Assembly: GCA_902761395.1 (NCBI GenBank)
Contig: CACWKJ010000004.1
Span: 1 to 16,981 of the forward strand
DNA length: 16,981 nucleotides
Reading direction: 5' to 3'
DNA from: an uncultured Elusimicrobium sp.
GTDB taxonomy: Bacteria; Elusimicrobiota; Endomicrobiia; Endomicrobiales; Endomicrobiaceae
Shown here: positions 1-8,335 of the stretch, piece after piece
Numbering within the stretch: the stretch's first letter is position 1
Layout: each line of letters begins with the position of its first letter
The notes under the pieces: model-generated
Database searches by the model: none
Told to the model about the DNA's origin: nothing
The model's input: only the letters and a program-made list of their open reading frames with translations
Position numbers and translations under genes: made by a program

Positions 1-329
1 TTTATATATTCGGAAAGGCCGTACAAATTATGATAATTGGAATCCCCGACGTTAAGTATTACGGTATCTTGATGTTTCTTGCTAAACAAGACATCACAAA
101 GTTCCAAACATTGAGTTGTATTCATATCGAACTTTGTAACTTTACTTACATTTACTGCACCTTTACCAAAATCATCGTCTATCAAACTCTGTAACATGTC
201 TACATATTTCGTATTAAAAGAGTCCGACATATGTACACTGTCGCTGATATACAAAATAGATTTATCTGCTAAAAGAACGGATAACGGAAACAAAATCAAA
301 GTCAAAATAATAAAAATTTTAAATTTCAT
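1..329 (-). CDS. Secreted protein of unknown function, N-terminal part (runs off left edge)
   Basis: About 109 residues are visible from an ATG at 329, and the frame is still open at position 1. The N-terminus has two lysines, then a long hydrophobic stretch (residues about 5-20) ending near LLADKS, which reads as a signal peptide or N-terminal anchor. The mature part begins with ILYISDS and later has VILNVGDSNYHN. The first could be a block-I-like (GDS-like) segment and the second a later block of an SGNH/GDSL hydrolase, but this is a guess from a fragment. The start is well supported: AAAGGA lies seven bases before the ATG. The ATG lies inside the end of the upstream radical SAM gene (11-base overlap), which suggests coupled translation and membership in the same operon. 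Function unassigned. Confidence 0.75.
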   Translation of the reverse strand, partial: MKFKIFIILTLILFPLSVLLADKSILYISDSVHMSDSFNTKYVDMLQSLIDDDFGKGAVNVSKVTKFDMNTTQCLELCDVLFSKKHQDTVILNVGDSNYHNLYGLSEYI

Positions 330-2772
330 AAACAGTTCCTTTATTTTCAACAAATAGTCTTTCTCTTTTAGTATACAATATTTTTATATCTTTTTCTTGT
401 ATTTTCAATAAGTTTTGCAAAATTTTTTCAAGTTTCATATTTTTTGCGGGACCGAATCTTAAAAAGATTTTTAATGTATTATCATCAATAACTTTTATTT
501 CCCGTATAAGATCTTTCACATCCACTATAGTTTCTTTATCTTTTTTTACTTTCTTAATTAAAATCTGTTCCTGATTTAAATATTCATCCAAATAACTTTG
601 TTCCAACTTAACACCTTTAATTGTATACTCGGCTAAATTCACAACAGATTCTATTGACGGGAACCTTAAAGGAATATATTTCGCATTAAGAAGTTTATAA
701 CCTTCCGGTAATATTTTTGATATTTCTTGTTTTATCTGTTCCAAATCAACTTTTTCCGTTAAAGATAAATCGACATATTCACTGTCACTTTCATAACCTA
801 CCGCTATTGCCGGTCCGAAAGCGGCTTTCACCTGCGGACTGAAACCGTTTGTGTATGCCAACGGCAATTTGGTTCTTTTTAATGCTCTTCTAAAGAAATC
901 TATTTGTTCCAGTTGTGATACATACTTCACATATCCGCTTCTTGAGAATTGTAATAATACTCTGAACTTTGTTTCAAATATTTCTTTTTTTACCGAAGAA
1001 ATATTTTCGGGAAGTTTTGTTATTTGTTTTTCTTTACCTAAAACCGCATTTGCGGTTTCTTTAATTCCGTTTGTGTAATCGTTATAAAGGAATTGTTTGT
1101 CTACCCCTAAATTAATATGTTGCCACGGTAATACTTCATCAAATCCTCTTCTTCTGTAAACATAAAAATTCAAATCGAAACCGGCTTCTTTTATGCTTTC
1201 CGTCCAAACTTCAAAATTAAATTTATCTTTCCATTGATCAAATCTCATACCTTTTTGCCAGGCAATATATATTGCTTTTGAAACTCGTCTGTCGGCTCTT
1301 GCCAGGAAAGCTTCTATTATGCTTGATTGATGATTATGTGCTCTAATATCGGCCGGAACAGTTTTTTTAATGTTTGTTATAACATCTCTGAAATATTCAC
1401 TTGAAAACATCGGTTCCCATTGAAATGCTGTCTGTGCTTTCGGAACAAAAGGAGATACCGTTATGCTGAAATTTAATCTGTTGGCCGTTTTTCTAACCTT
1501 ATCAATAAGTGTTTTTATTGCAGAAATATCTTCCATCGTTTCCGTGGGAAGGCCTATCATAAAATATAATTTTATTGCCCGCCACCCCATTTGATAAGCA
1601 AAGTTAAGAGTATCTACTATTTCGTTTTCGGACAAATACTTTCCTATAACATTTCTTAATCTGTCGGAACCTGCTTCAGGAGCAAAAGTTATCGAAGGTT
1701 TTTTATCTCTGTTTAAGTATTCGGCAACTTTTAATGAAAATTTATTGCATCTCATTGACGGCAATGTTACATTAAGATTTTGTTTATAATATTTTTCGTT
1801 TGTTTGTAATAAAAGTTCTTCCAAATCTTTATAGTCGGTACAAGATAACGACGAAAAAGAAACTTCTTCATATCCTGTATTTTTTAAACTTTCATCCAAT
1901 AAATTTAAAATAGTTTCTACTTTTCTTGCCCGCCAAGGTCTGTAATATTTTGATGCCTGACAGAATCTGCATCTTCCTACACATCCTCTTGCCACTTCAA
2001 TATTCAATCTGTTATGAACGGTTTCAACAAATGGAACAATTTTGTTATTATGAAAAAAAACTTTATCCAAATCCACTATTGTTTTCTTTATCGTTTCGGG
2101 AACACCTTCAATGTTCGGTTTTATGGATTTTACGGTATTGTCTTCATTATAACTGACATCGTAAAATGCCGGTATATAAATACCTTCTATTTTAGAGAGT
2201 TCAAAAAGAGTTTCTTTTCTGCTTAACTTATTTTTCTTGCAAGTTCGGTAAGTTTCCAAAATTTTAACCATGGAAACTTCTCCGTCACCTATGGTAAACA
2301 AATCAAAAAAATCCGCAAACGGTTCAGGGTTTGCCATTACAGGGCCGCCGCCGATAATCAAAGGTTCATCTTCTTTTCTGTCCTTTGCAAAAACAGAAAT
2401 ATCAGACAACGACAACATATTAACAATATTTGTTCCCACAAGTTCGCACTGTAAACTAAAACCGACAATATCAAACTCTTTTAACGGACTTTTGGATTCC
2501 AAAGAAAAAAGACTCAAATTTTCTTGCCTTAATATTTGTTCCAAATCCGTATCCGGAGCATATGCTCTTTCGCATCTTGCAACTTTTTTTTCGTTAACCA
2601 AGTGATATAAAATCTCAAGACCTAAATTTGATGCTCCTATCTCATAAATATCGGGAAAGCACAAACATATAGAAACATCGTTTTCCATATCAGGTTTATA
2701 TGAATTTATTTCATGATTTATATATCTTGACGGTCTTTGAACCAAAGGTAATATTTTATCCAAATCCAACAT
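319..2772 (-). CDS. B12-binding-like radical SAM protein (TIGR03960 type) fused to DUF2344 (TIGR03936 type)
   Basis: An 817-residue protein with two parts. Residues about 1-590 match my recollection of the TIGR03960 radical SAM family. There is an N-terminal cobalamin-binding-like region (DIYEIGASNLGLEILY near 41-56, IIGGGP at 139-144). The radical SAM core follows, with ligands C264, C268 and C271 in CVGRCRFC and a later FAPEAGSDRLR strand. Residues about 600-817 (starting FRVLLQFSRSGYVKYVS) look like DUF2344/TIGR03936, which many bacteria encode as a separate downstream gene. The substrate is not established, to my knowledge. In many genomes the pair sits near rng, rplU and rpmA; here it follows rluD after a 15-base gap. 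The ATG at 2772 has AAGGT upstream. The stop lies inside the next gene. Confidence 0.88.
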   Translation of the reverse strand: MLDLDKILPLVQRPSRYINHEINSYKPDMENDVSICLCFPDIYEIGASNLGLEILYHLVNEKKVARCERAYAPDTDLEQILRQENLSLFSLESKSPLKEFDIVGFSLQCELVGTNIVNMLSLSDISVFAKDRKEDEPLIIGGGPVMANPEPFADFFDLFTIGDGEVSMVKILETYRTCKKNKLSRKETLFELSKIEGIYIPAFYDVSYNEDNTVKSIKPNIEGVPETIKKTIVDLDKVFFHNNKIVPFVETVHNRLNIEVARGCVGRCRFCQASKYYRPWRARKVETILNLLDESLKNTGYEEVSFSSLSCTDYKDLEELLLQTNEKYYKQNLNVTLPSMRCNKFSLKVAEYLNRDKKPSITFAPEAGSDRLRNVIGKYLSENEIVDTLNFAYQMGWRAIKLYFMIGLPTETMEDISAIKTLIDKVRKTANRLNFSITVSPFVPKAQTAFQWEPMFSSEYFRDVITNIKKTVPADIRAHNHQSSIIEAFLARADRRVSKAIYIAWQKGMRFDQWKDKFNFEVWTESIKEAGFDLNFYVYRRRGFDEVLPWQHINLGVDKQFLYNDYTNGIKETANAVLGKEKQITKLPENISSVKKEIFETKFRVLLQFSRSGYVKYVSQLEQIDFFRRALKRTKLPLAYTNGFSPQVKAAFGPAIAVGYESDSEYVDLSLTEKVDLEQIKQEISKILPEGYKLLNAKYIPLRFPSIESVVNLAEYTIKGVKLEQSYLDEYLNQEQILIKKVKKDKETIVDVKDLIREIKVIDDNTLKIFLRFGPAKNMKLEKILQNLLKIQEKDIKILYTKRERLFVENKGTVYEI

Positions 2773-2787
2773 TTTTGCAACCTTATG

Positions 2788-3681
2788 TTATAACTTTATA
2801 TTTTTAAACAAACTTTTCATGTCTTCCGGTAAAGGAGCAATAAACTCCATTTCCTTACTTGTCACAGGATGAGTAAATCTAACTCTGTAAGAATGTAACA
2901 TTTGTCTTGTAAATTTTATATCTTTTAGATGGTCACTGCCGCCGTAATCAACATCTCCCAAAATGGGATGTCCTATATATTTCATATGACTTCTTATTTG
3001 GTGTGTTCTTCCCGTAATAATATGAACTTCAAGCAAAGAAACATCTCTGCTTCTGGACAAAACTTTAAATTCTGTTATTGCCATTTTCTTTGCAAGAGGG
3101 CCTACTTCTATAATTTTTCTGTTCTGCATGGAACGACCTAACGGAGCTTCTATTCTACCCTGTTCTTCAACAACCGTTCCTGTTACCGCCGTAACATAAG
3201 TTTTATGTATTGTTCTTTTTTGAAATTGTTTCGACAGGGAAACTTTTGATTTTTCGTTCTTTGCAAAAATTATTGCACCTGTTGTATCTTTATCCAATCT
3301 GTGAACCATAAACGGACTGCATTTTCCTTTGAAATGATATAACAAAGCATTAAGCAATGTTCCCGTTTCGTGACCGAAAGAAGGATGAACGACCAAATCC
3401 GCTTGTTTGTTTATAACTATTATATCGTCATCTTCATAAATAATATTTAAAGGAATATTTTCCGGCTTTAAAGAAATTTCAACATTATCTTCAATAGTAT
3501 ATTCTATGTTATCATTCTGTTTTGCTTTATAACTGGGATGAACTTTTTTACCGTTCACCAACAATTTTCCGTCTTTTATCATATTTTGAAAATATGTTCT
3601 TGAATATTCTTTATGTAAATTATTCATAAAGCAATCCAATCTTTCATTCGTATCTTTTTCGCAAACAAACTTATTTTTCAT
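2788..3681 (-). CDS. rluD: RluD-family 23S rRNA pseudouridine synthase
   Basis: A 297-residue cytoplasmic enzyme that isomerises uridine to pseudouridine in large-subunit rRNA. An S4-like RNA-binding domain occupies about residues 5-65 (RLDCFMNN, then GKLLVNGKKVHPSYKAK). The RluA/RluC/RluD catalytic domain follows. The signature HRLDKDTTG is at 127-135, with D130 the expected nucleophile, and GRTHQIRSH lies further on in the expected place. Length is typical. The exact target uridines cannot be read from sequence; RluD is chosen over RluC because of the S4 domain, size and overall pattern. Its ATG lies 11 bases inside the end of lgt, with a GGGG-type ribosome site about seven bases upstream, so translation is probably coupled. 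Confidence 0.9.
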   Translation of the reverse strand: MKNKFVCEKDTNERLDCFMNNLHKEYSRTYFQNMIKDGKLLVNGKKVHPSYKAKQNDNIEYTIEDNVEISLKPENIPLNIIYEDDDIIVINKQADLVVHPSFGHETGTLLNALLYHFKGKCSPFMVHRLDKDTTGAIIFAKNEKSKVSLSKQFQKRTIHKTYVTAVTGTVVEEQGRIEAPLGRSMQNRKIIEVGPLAKKMAITEFKVLSRSRDVSLLEVHIITGRTHQIRSHMKYIGHPILGDVDYGGSDHLKDIKFTRQMLHSYRVRFTHPVTSKEMEFIAPLPEDMKSLFKNIKL

Positions 3682-4399
3682 TTTTAGCCCCGTTTTTTGT
3701 AAACAACAAAATTACCACTGCCGTAACAAATATAACTATGGAAATATTTTGCGCCGGAGATAATCCGAGAAAAAACATTCCCCTGTCATCCCCCCTGAAA
3801 AACTCAACAAAAAATCTTAAAAGTGAATACAGTATCATATACAAAACAAAAACATATCCGTCCTTATGAGATTTTTTTAGACGATTATGTAATATATAAA
3901 ATATTATAAAATTGCCGAATGCTTCATACAATTGTGTCGGATGTTTATGTGCTATTGCCAAAAAGCAATCACTGCTTTTTCCGTAACAACATCCGGAAAA
4001 GAAACAACCGATTCTTCCGAAAGCATGTCCCAATGCTAAAGCCGGTGCAAAAATATCTGTAAGTTTTATAATATTTATTTTTTTGTGTCTGCAATAAAAA
4101 AATGCAAAAATCAATACTGCAACAAAACCGCCGTAATATACAAGTCCGCCTTTCCAAACTTGTAAAATTTCCAAAGGATTAGATTTGTAATACGATAAAT
4201 TAAGAACCACATAAAATAATCTTGCACCTACAATGCCGATTAAAATCACATAAAACAAAAAATCGTATACTTGTTGTTTTGTTATTATATTTTTTGAATA
4301 TTTAACAATGTATTGCATACCGGCAAAAAAACCGATTGCGACTAAAACACCGTAAGTATATATTGTAATATTACCGATGGAAAAAAGTTCGGGATACAT
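3671..4399 (-). CDS. lgt: Prolipoprotein diacylglyceryl transferase (Lgt family, cysteine-rich signature variant)
   Basis: A 242-residue multi-pass membrane protein with about seven hydrophobic segments. It should transfer diacylglycerol from phosphatidylglycerol to the lipobox cysteine of preprolipoproteins in the inner membrane. Family marks: YTYGVLVAIGF near residues 14-24, GARLFYV at 58-64, GGLVYYGGF at 84-92, the signature GRIGCFFSGCCYG at 128-140, and HPTQLYE at 153-159. It is somewhat shorter than the E. coli enzyme. The signature differs from E. coli GRIGNFINGELWG. The arginine is kept (R129), but the position of essential N146 is C132 and that of E151 is C137. I recall similar GCF..GCCYG forms in other bacteria, so this looks like a subfamily rather than damage. 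The ATG directly follows the stop of the upstream glycosyltransferase, with AAGGA inside that gene's end. Confidence 0.85.
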   Translation of the reverse strand: MYPELFSIGNITIYTYGVLVAIGFFAGMQYIVKYSKNIITKQQVYDFLFYVILIGIVGARLFYVVLNLSYYKSNPLEILQVWKGGLVYYGGFVAVLIFAFFYCRHKKINIIKLTDIFAPALALGHAFGRIGCFFSGCCYGKSSDCFLAIAHKHPTQLYEAFGNFIIFYILHNRLKKSHKDGYVFVLYMILYSLLRFFVEFFRGDDRGMFFLGLSPAQNISIVIFVTAVVILLFTKNGAKNEK

Positions 4400-5152
4400 T
4401 TATTTATTATCCTTCTTGTTCAACAAATAAAGTTTTATATATTTTGCAAAAGTGTAATATGAACCCAAAACTGCCCAAACAAAGCCTTCAAATCCATCCA
4501 AAAAGCCAAGTTTTAAAATGTATCTTTTTGTAAATTCAATCGGCGGTCTGAAAACGATATCAATGATATTTGATTTTTTATTTTTTTCGGCCATTTTTAA
4601 TGCGCCGAAAGTTGTATATTGTTCGAATTTATTAAAATATCCGTCTAAATTCTGACATGTATAATGATAAAAAACATTGTTTAATTTCCCGACTTTCCCG
4701 TCAACAACCAATTCTTCATGAATAATTCCACCGACATATTTTGATAAAGATTTCTTTGCAAGTCTGAGCCTGTCTTCTTTTGCTACTCCGGAATATTTCA
4801 TTTTTCTGCCAAGAAAAAAATTTTCTCTGGTTAACATAAAGCCGTCACATTGTGCTGTTTCTACGGCATTTCTTATCTCTTCTTTTAGTTGTTCCGATAA
4901 CACTTCGTCGGCATCAAGATGCAATACCCATTCGTTTAAAGCAAGTGATAATGCATAATTTTTTTGAGCTGAAAAATTATCGAAAGGTCTTTTAAAAATT
5001 TTTGCTCCGTAAGATTGTGCAATTTTATTTGTGTTGTCCGTTGAACCGCTGTCAACAACAATAATTTCACTTACCAAACCTTTAACACTTTCCAACGATT
5101 TAGCAATATTTTTTTCTTCATTTTTAGCAATCATTACCAACGATATTTTCAT
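4400..5152 (-). CDS. Family 2 glycosyltransferase, WaaE/KdtX-like (LPS core type)
   Basis: A 250-residue GT-A fold glycosyltransferase. Visible are the N-terminal strand ISLVMIAKNEEKNI, the nucleotide-binding VVDSGSTDNT with D34, and the metal-binding DAD at 80-82 in HLDADEVL. The C-terminus, with FRPPIEFTKRYILKLGFLDGFEGFVW, is typical of the WaaE-like group that adds glucose or a related sugar to lipopolysaccharide inner core. Donor and acceptor are inferred only from family resemblance. It probably works at the cytoplasmic face of the inner membrane. Its ATG overlaps the stop of the upstream glycosyltransferase in an ATGA arrangement, and its TAA is followed immediately by the lgt ATG. It is therefore tightly embedded in the envelope operon. 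Confidence 0.87.
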   Translation of the reverse strand: MKISLVMIAKNEEKNIAKSLESVKGLVSEIIVVDSGSTDNTNKIAQSYGAKIFKRPFDNFSAQKNYALSLALNEWVLHLDADEVLSEQLKEEIRNAVETAQCDGFMLTRENFFLGRKMKYSGVAKEDRLRLAKKSLSKYVGGIIHEELVVDGKVGKLNNVFYHYTCQNLDGYFNKFEQYTTFGALKMAEKNKKSNIIDIVFRPPIEFTKRYILKLGFLDGFEGFVWAVLGSYYTFAKYIKLYLLNKKDNK

Positions 5153-5961
5153 TTATTCTTTATCATCATCCTTATAATAAAATTTTCAAATTTGTTTCTG
5201 TTTTTGTCGAAATATTTCAGTAAAGATTCGTTATACATTTTTTTCTTGTTAAATGTCATTTTATCATCACTGCCAAGACCGCCGTAATGATAAACTTCAC
5301 TTCCCGGAAGATAACAAATTTTTTTACCGATCAATTTTAATTGTCTGAACAAGTCTGTTTCTTCCAAATAGAAAAAATATCTTTCATCAAAACCACTGAC
5401 TTGTTTCATATACTCTTTATTTATTATAAAACAAGCTCCTCTTAGTGAATTAACGGTATAACATTTACCTGTTTTATAAAATTTTTCCTTTATTGACACA
5501 CACAACTTTACTATAGGTTTAAAAATTTCGGTATATAAGGTTGCTTCCGGATAAACCGATTTTTGAATAGTGTTATTTTTTCTTAAAAGCCGTGGCCCTA
5601 TAACCGCAATACTTTTATCCGAAATTATTTTATCGTACAATTTTGATATTGAATTCTTTTTAATTTCGGTATCGGTATTTATATAAAGAATAAAATCCGT
5701 TTCGGATACATTAAAACCTTGATTTGCAGCTTTTGCGAAACCCAAATTTTCTTTATTTTTTATAACTTGTGTTTGAGGATATAAATTTAAAACTTCTTCT
5801 ATTGAACCATCGGTACTGTCATTATCAACTATAATCCATTGAGAATTTTTTGAAGATGTAATTTCATCGTTATTATCCAATGCTTTAAGACAATCAAATA
5901 ACACGGATTTAGAATTTCTCGTAACCAAAACAATTGATAATTTTTTCCCTGTATCCACCAA
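5149..5961 (-). CDS. Family 2 glycosyltransferase, rhamnosyltransferase-like
   Basis: A protein of about 270 residues with the GT2 pattern of WbbL-type rhamnosyltransferases: LSIVLVTRNS, IIVDNDSTDGS near 43-53, ENLGFAKAANQGF near 71-83, a DTD-like NTDTEI near 95-100, and the catalytic-loop FYLEETDLFRQL. Sugar specificity cannot be read from this. There is no ATG at the start. TTG (5959-5961) directly follows the TAA of the upstream dehydrogenase, and GTG (5956-5958) is the next codon. AAGGA lies five bases before the TTG and eight before the GTG, so GTG is slightly better spaced and the true start may be 5958. It ends in an ATGA overlap with the following glycosyltransferase. It presumably uses or sits beside the acidic sugar made by the two upstream enzymes. 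Confidence 0.87.
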   Translation of the reverse strand: MVDTGKKLSIVLVTRNSKSVLFDCLKALDNNDEITSSKNSQWIIVDNDSTDGSIEEVLNLYPQTQVIKNKENLGFAKAANQGFNVSETDFILYINTDTEIKKNSISKLYDKIISDKSIAVIGPRLLRKNNTIQKSVYPEATLYTEIFKPIVKLCVSIKEKFYKTGKCYTVNSLRGACFIINKEYMKQVSGFDERYFFYLEETDLFRQLKLIGKKICYLPGSEVYHYGGLGSDDKMTFNKKKMYNESLLKYFDKNRNKFENFIIRMMIKNK

Positions 5962-7257
5962 TTATATCCTTACTATTTTTGACGATTTCATTAAATTTGT
6001 TGCATTTCTTGTATCAAAAACAAGTTTAGATTTTTTTACTACATACGCATAATCTATGCAAGAGTGATCTGTTAATATTACAATCGCATCATACTTTGCA
6101 ATATTAGAAATATTTTTTTCTGATTTTAATATTTTGTTTGCAACTTTCACTGTTGAAACATACGGATCATAATAAGAAAGTTTTGCCTGTTTGTTAATTA
6201 ACAATGTCATAACATCAAGTGCAGGAGATTCTCTTAAATCCGCAACATCTTTTTTGTAAGCTACGCCTAACACAAGTATTTTAGAACCTTTTATGGATTT
6301 TGTTTTTTCATTTAATGCGTCCGCCAATTTTGTTACAACATATTCCGGCATTTTGGAATTTATTTCACCTGCAAGTTCTATGAATCTGGAATAAAAATTT
6401 AATGTTTTAAGTTTCCATGACAAATAGTGAGGATCCAACGGAATACAATGTCCGCCTATTCCGGGTCCCGGAGTAAATTTCATAAACCCGAACGGTTTTG
6501 TTGCTGAAGCATTTATTACTTCCCAAACATTTAATCCTAATCTGTCACACATTAAAGCAACTTCGTTTACAAGCCCGATATTTACTGCTCTAAATGTATT
6601 TTCCAAAAGTTTTACCATCTCTGCCGCCTGTGTTGAAGAAACTTTATGAACTTTCGTAAAACTTCCGTAAACGGCACAAGCTAAATCTGCCGATTTGGGA
6701 CATATACCGCCGACAACTTTAGTAGTATTTGCAATAGTAAACTTTTTGTTTGCAGGATCTATTCTTTCGGGACTGAAAGCCAAGAAGAAATCTTTTCCGC
6801 CTTTTAAGCCTGTTTCTTCAAGCATAGGAAGAACAAGTTCTTGTGTTGTTCCCGGATAAGTTGTAGATTCAAGAATTATCAGTTGCCCTTTTTTCAAATT
6901 TTCTTTTATTTCGTTTGTTGCAGAAACAATGTATGAAACATCGGGATCCTTAGATTTTCTTAAAGGTGTCGGAACACAAATAATAACAACATCCAACTTT
7001 GAAATTGATTTAAAATTTGTTGTAGCGGAAAGTTTTTTTGCTTCTACAAGTGCTTTAATATCTTCGGTGGAAATATCTCCTATATAAGATTTTTTATTAT
7101 TTATACTTTCCGTTTTTTTGCTGTCAACTTCAAGACCGGTAACAATAAAACCCTTTTTGGCAAGTTCTACCGCTAAAGGAAGTCCGACATAACCCAACCC
7201 GATAACACCTATCTTTGCTTGCTTTGAATTGATTTTTTTCAATAAATCAATATACAT
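5962..7257 (-). CDS. UDP-sugar 6-dehydrogenase (UDP-GlcNAc/UDP-glucose dehydrogenase family, WbpA/WecC-like)
   Basis: A 431-residue NAD-dependent four-electron dehydrogenase that oxidises C6 of a UDP-hexose to a uronate. The N-terminal Rossmann motif GVIGLGYVGLPLAVE is at 17-31, ESTTYPGTT is at 130-138, and FSPERIDP is near 161-168. The catalytic cysteine is C271 in GPGIGGHCIPLDPHYLSWK. A GHCIPxDPxYLxW motif is, in my knowledge, more typical of the UDP-GlcNAc/UDP-ManNAc/UDP-GalNAc dehydrogenase group than of classical UDP-glucose dehydrogenase, but substrate choice is not certain. It lies 28 bases after the epimerase-like gene, with AGGAG upstream of its ATG. The pairing suggests the route UDP-hexose to UDP-uronate to its 4-epimer (UDP-galacturonate or the N-acetyl equivalent). 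Confidence 0.9.
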   Translation of the reverse strand: MYIDLLKKINSKQAKIGVIGLGYVGLPLAVELAKKGFIVTGLEVDSKKTESINNKKSYIGDISTEDIKALVEAKKLSATTNFKSISKLDVVIICVPTPLRKSKDPDVSYIVSATNEIKENLKKGQLIILESTTYPGTTQELVLPMLEETGLKGGKDFFLAFSPERIDPANKKFTIANTTKVVGGICPKSADLACAVYGSFTKVHKVSSTQAAEMVKLLENTFRAVNIGLVNEVALMCDRLGLNVWEVINASATKPFGFMKFTPGPGIGGHCIPLDPHYLSWKLKTLNFYSRFIELAGEINSKMPEYVVTKLADALNEKTKSIKGSKILVLGVAYKKDVADLRESPALDVMTLLINKQAKLSYYDPYVSTVKVANKILKSEKNISNIAKYDAIVILTDHSCIDYAYVVKKSKLVFDTRNATNLMKSSKIVRI

Positions 7258-7285
7258 TTATTTTCTCCTAAATATACTTTAATAT

Positions 7286-8254
7286 TTAAAGTTTAACATT
7301 CTTAAACCAGGATTTATTTTCCAAATACCAATCTACAGTATTTTTTATTCCCTGTTCCAACGAAACAGTCGGTTTCCAGTTTAATATTTTACCGGCTTTG
7401 GAAATATCTGCCCAGGTTGAAACTATATCCGCTTTATGAAACGGTTTTCTGTTAATCTTAGCTTTTTTACCCAAATGTTGTTCTATCAACCCTATAACAT
7501 AGTTCAACGAAATAGGATTATTTCCGCCGCCCAAATTTATAACTTCAAAACCTACTTTTTTTAATGCTTTTATTGTTCCTCTTGCGATATCATCTACATA
7601 AGTAAAATCTCTGCTTTGAGAACCGTCCCCGAAAAGTTCTATAGGGGTACCTTCATCTATCCATTTTATAAATCTTATTATACTCATATCAGGTCTTCCT
7701 GCAGGTCCGTAAACCGTAAAATATCTTACTATGCTTATATCTATGCCATACAAATAATGATATGAGTAACACATAGCTTCCGCACCTTTTTTGGATGCGG
7801 CATATGGTGAAATAGGAGTATTAACAGCCAATGTTTCCGTAAAAGGCATTTTTTGTCCGGCATAAAGAGAAGATGTCGAAGCCAAAACGAATTTTTTTAT
7901 TTTATGTTCTCTACACAAATCCAAAAGATTAAGAGTTCCCATGGTGTTGGTTGAAACATAAACAAACGGGTTTTCCATGCTGTATCTTACACCCGCTCTT
8001 GCAGCCAAGTTGACAACGGCGGAAATTTTATTTTTTGAAAATATTTTTTCCAAAGATTTTTTATTTTCGATATCAAGTTTAAAAAATTTAAAATTCTTAT
8101 ATTTTTTTAACTGTTTTAATCTGTAATTTTTTATTTTAACGTCATAATAATCGTTTATATTATCTATACCTATAACTTCTTTTTTTGACTTCAACAAAAG
8201 CTCTGCAGTTTTATTTGCAATAAAACCGGCAACTCCGGTAACAATTATGCTCAT
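7286..8254 (-). CDS. NAD-dependent UDP-uronate 4-epimerase-like protein (extended SDR)
   Basis: A 322-residue extended short-chain dehydrogenase resembling UDP-glucuronate 4-epimerases. The NAD-binding start is TGVAGFIAN, with alanine in place of the third glycine of GxxGxxG. NLAARAGVRYSMENPFVYV (near 82-100) is characteristic of this group. The catalytic YxxxK is Y151/K155 in SPYAASKK, with serines in ASTSSLY at 125-131. VRYFTVYGPAGRPDMS and FGDGSQSRDFTYVDD follow. The expected reaction is reversible inversion at C4 of a UDP-uronic acid, which fits the adjacent dehydrogenase. This is the first gene of the minus-strand envelope operon. Its ATG has GAGGT five bases upstream and a TATAAT-like -10 about 30 bases upstream. 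Confidence 0.88.
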   Translation of the reverse strand: MSIIVTGVAGFIANKTAELLLKSKKEVIGIDNINDYYDVKIKNYRLKQLKKYKNFKFFKLDIENKKSLEKIFSKNKISAVVNLAARAGVRYSMENPFVYVSTNTMGTLNLLDLCREHKIKKFVLASTSSLYAGQKMPFTETLAVNTPISPYAASKKGAEAMCYSYHYLYGIDISIVRYFTVYGPAGRPDMSIIRFIKWIDEGTPIELFGDGSQSRDFTYVDDIARGTIKALKKVGFEVINLGGGNNPISLNYVIGLIEQHLGKKAKINRKPFHKADIVSTWADISKAGKILNWKPTVSLEQGIKNTVDWYLENKSWFKNVKL

Positions 8255-8259
8255 GATTT

Positions 8260-8264
8260 ACCTC
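8260..8264 (-). promoter_or_regulatory. Ribosome binding site of the epimerase-like gene
   Basis: On the minus strand GAGGT lies five bases before the ATG at 8254. This supports that start for the first gene of the envelope operon. Confidence 0.7.
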
Positions 8265-8282
8265 AAAGAAAATATTTTAAAT

Positions 8283-8288
8283 ATTATA
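8283..8288 (-). promoter_or_regulatory. Candidate -10 element for the envelope operon
   Basis: A perfect TATAAT is on the minus strand in the divergent gap between the epimerase-like gene and acpS. It would give a leader of roughly 20 bases before the SD and ATG. No good -35 is visible 16-18 bases upstream: that stretch is T-rich. The surrounding DNA is so AT-rich that a chance match is possible. Confidence 0.4.
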
Positions 8289-8335
8289 CAAAAAATATAT
8301 ATAAAAAAACGAATTTTTTTGATAAAAATATATCA

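Noticed and set aside
2270..2605. A 111-residue plus-strand frame inside the radical SAM gene
   Set aside because: It lies opposite a strongly conserved coding region and shows no family resemblance and no gene-like context. It is an antisense shadow, as are the other open frames opposite known genes.
8265..8335. AT-runs in the divergent gap as an origin or regulatory RNA
   Set aside because: The stretch shows only simple A/T sequence, with no DnaA-box cluster, no GC-rich stem and no repeated unit.
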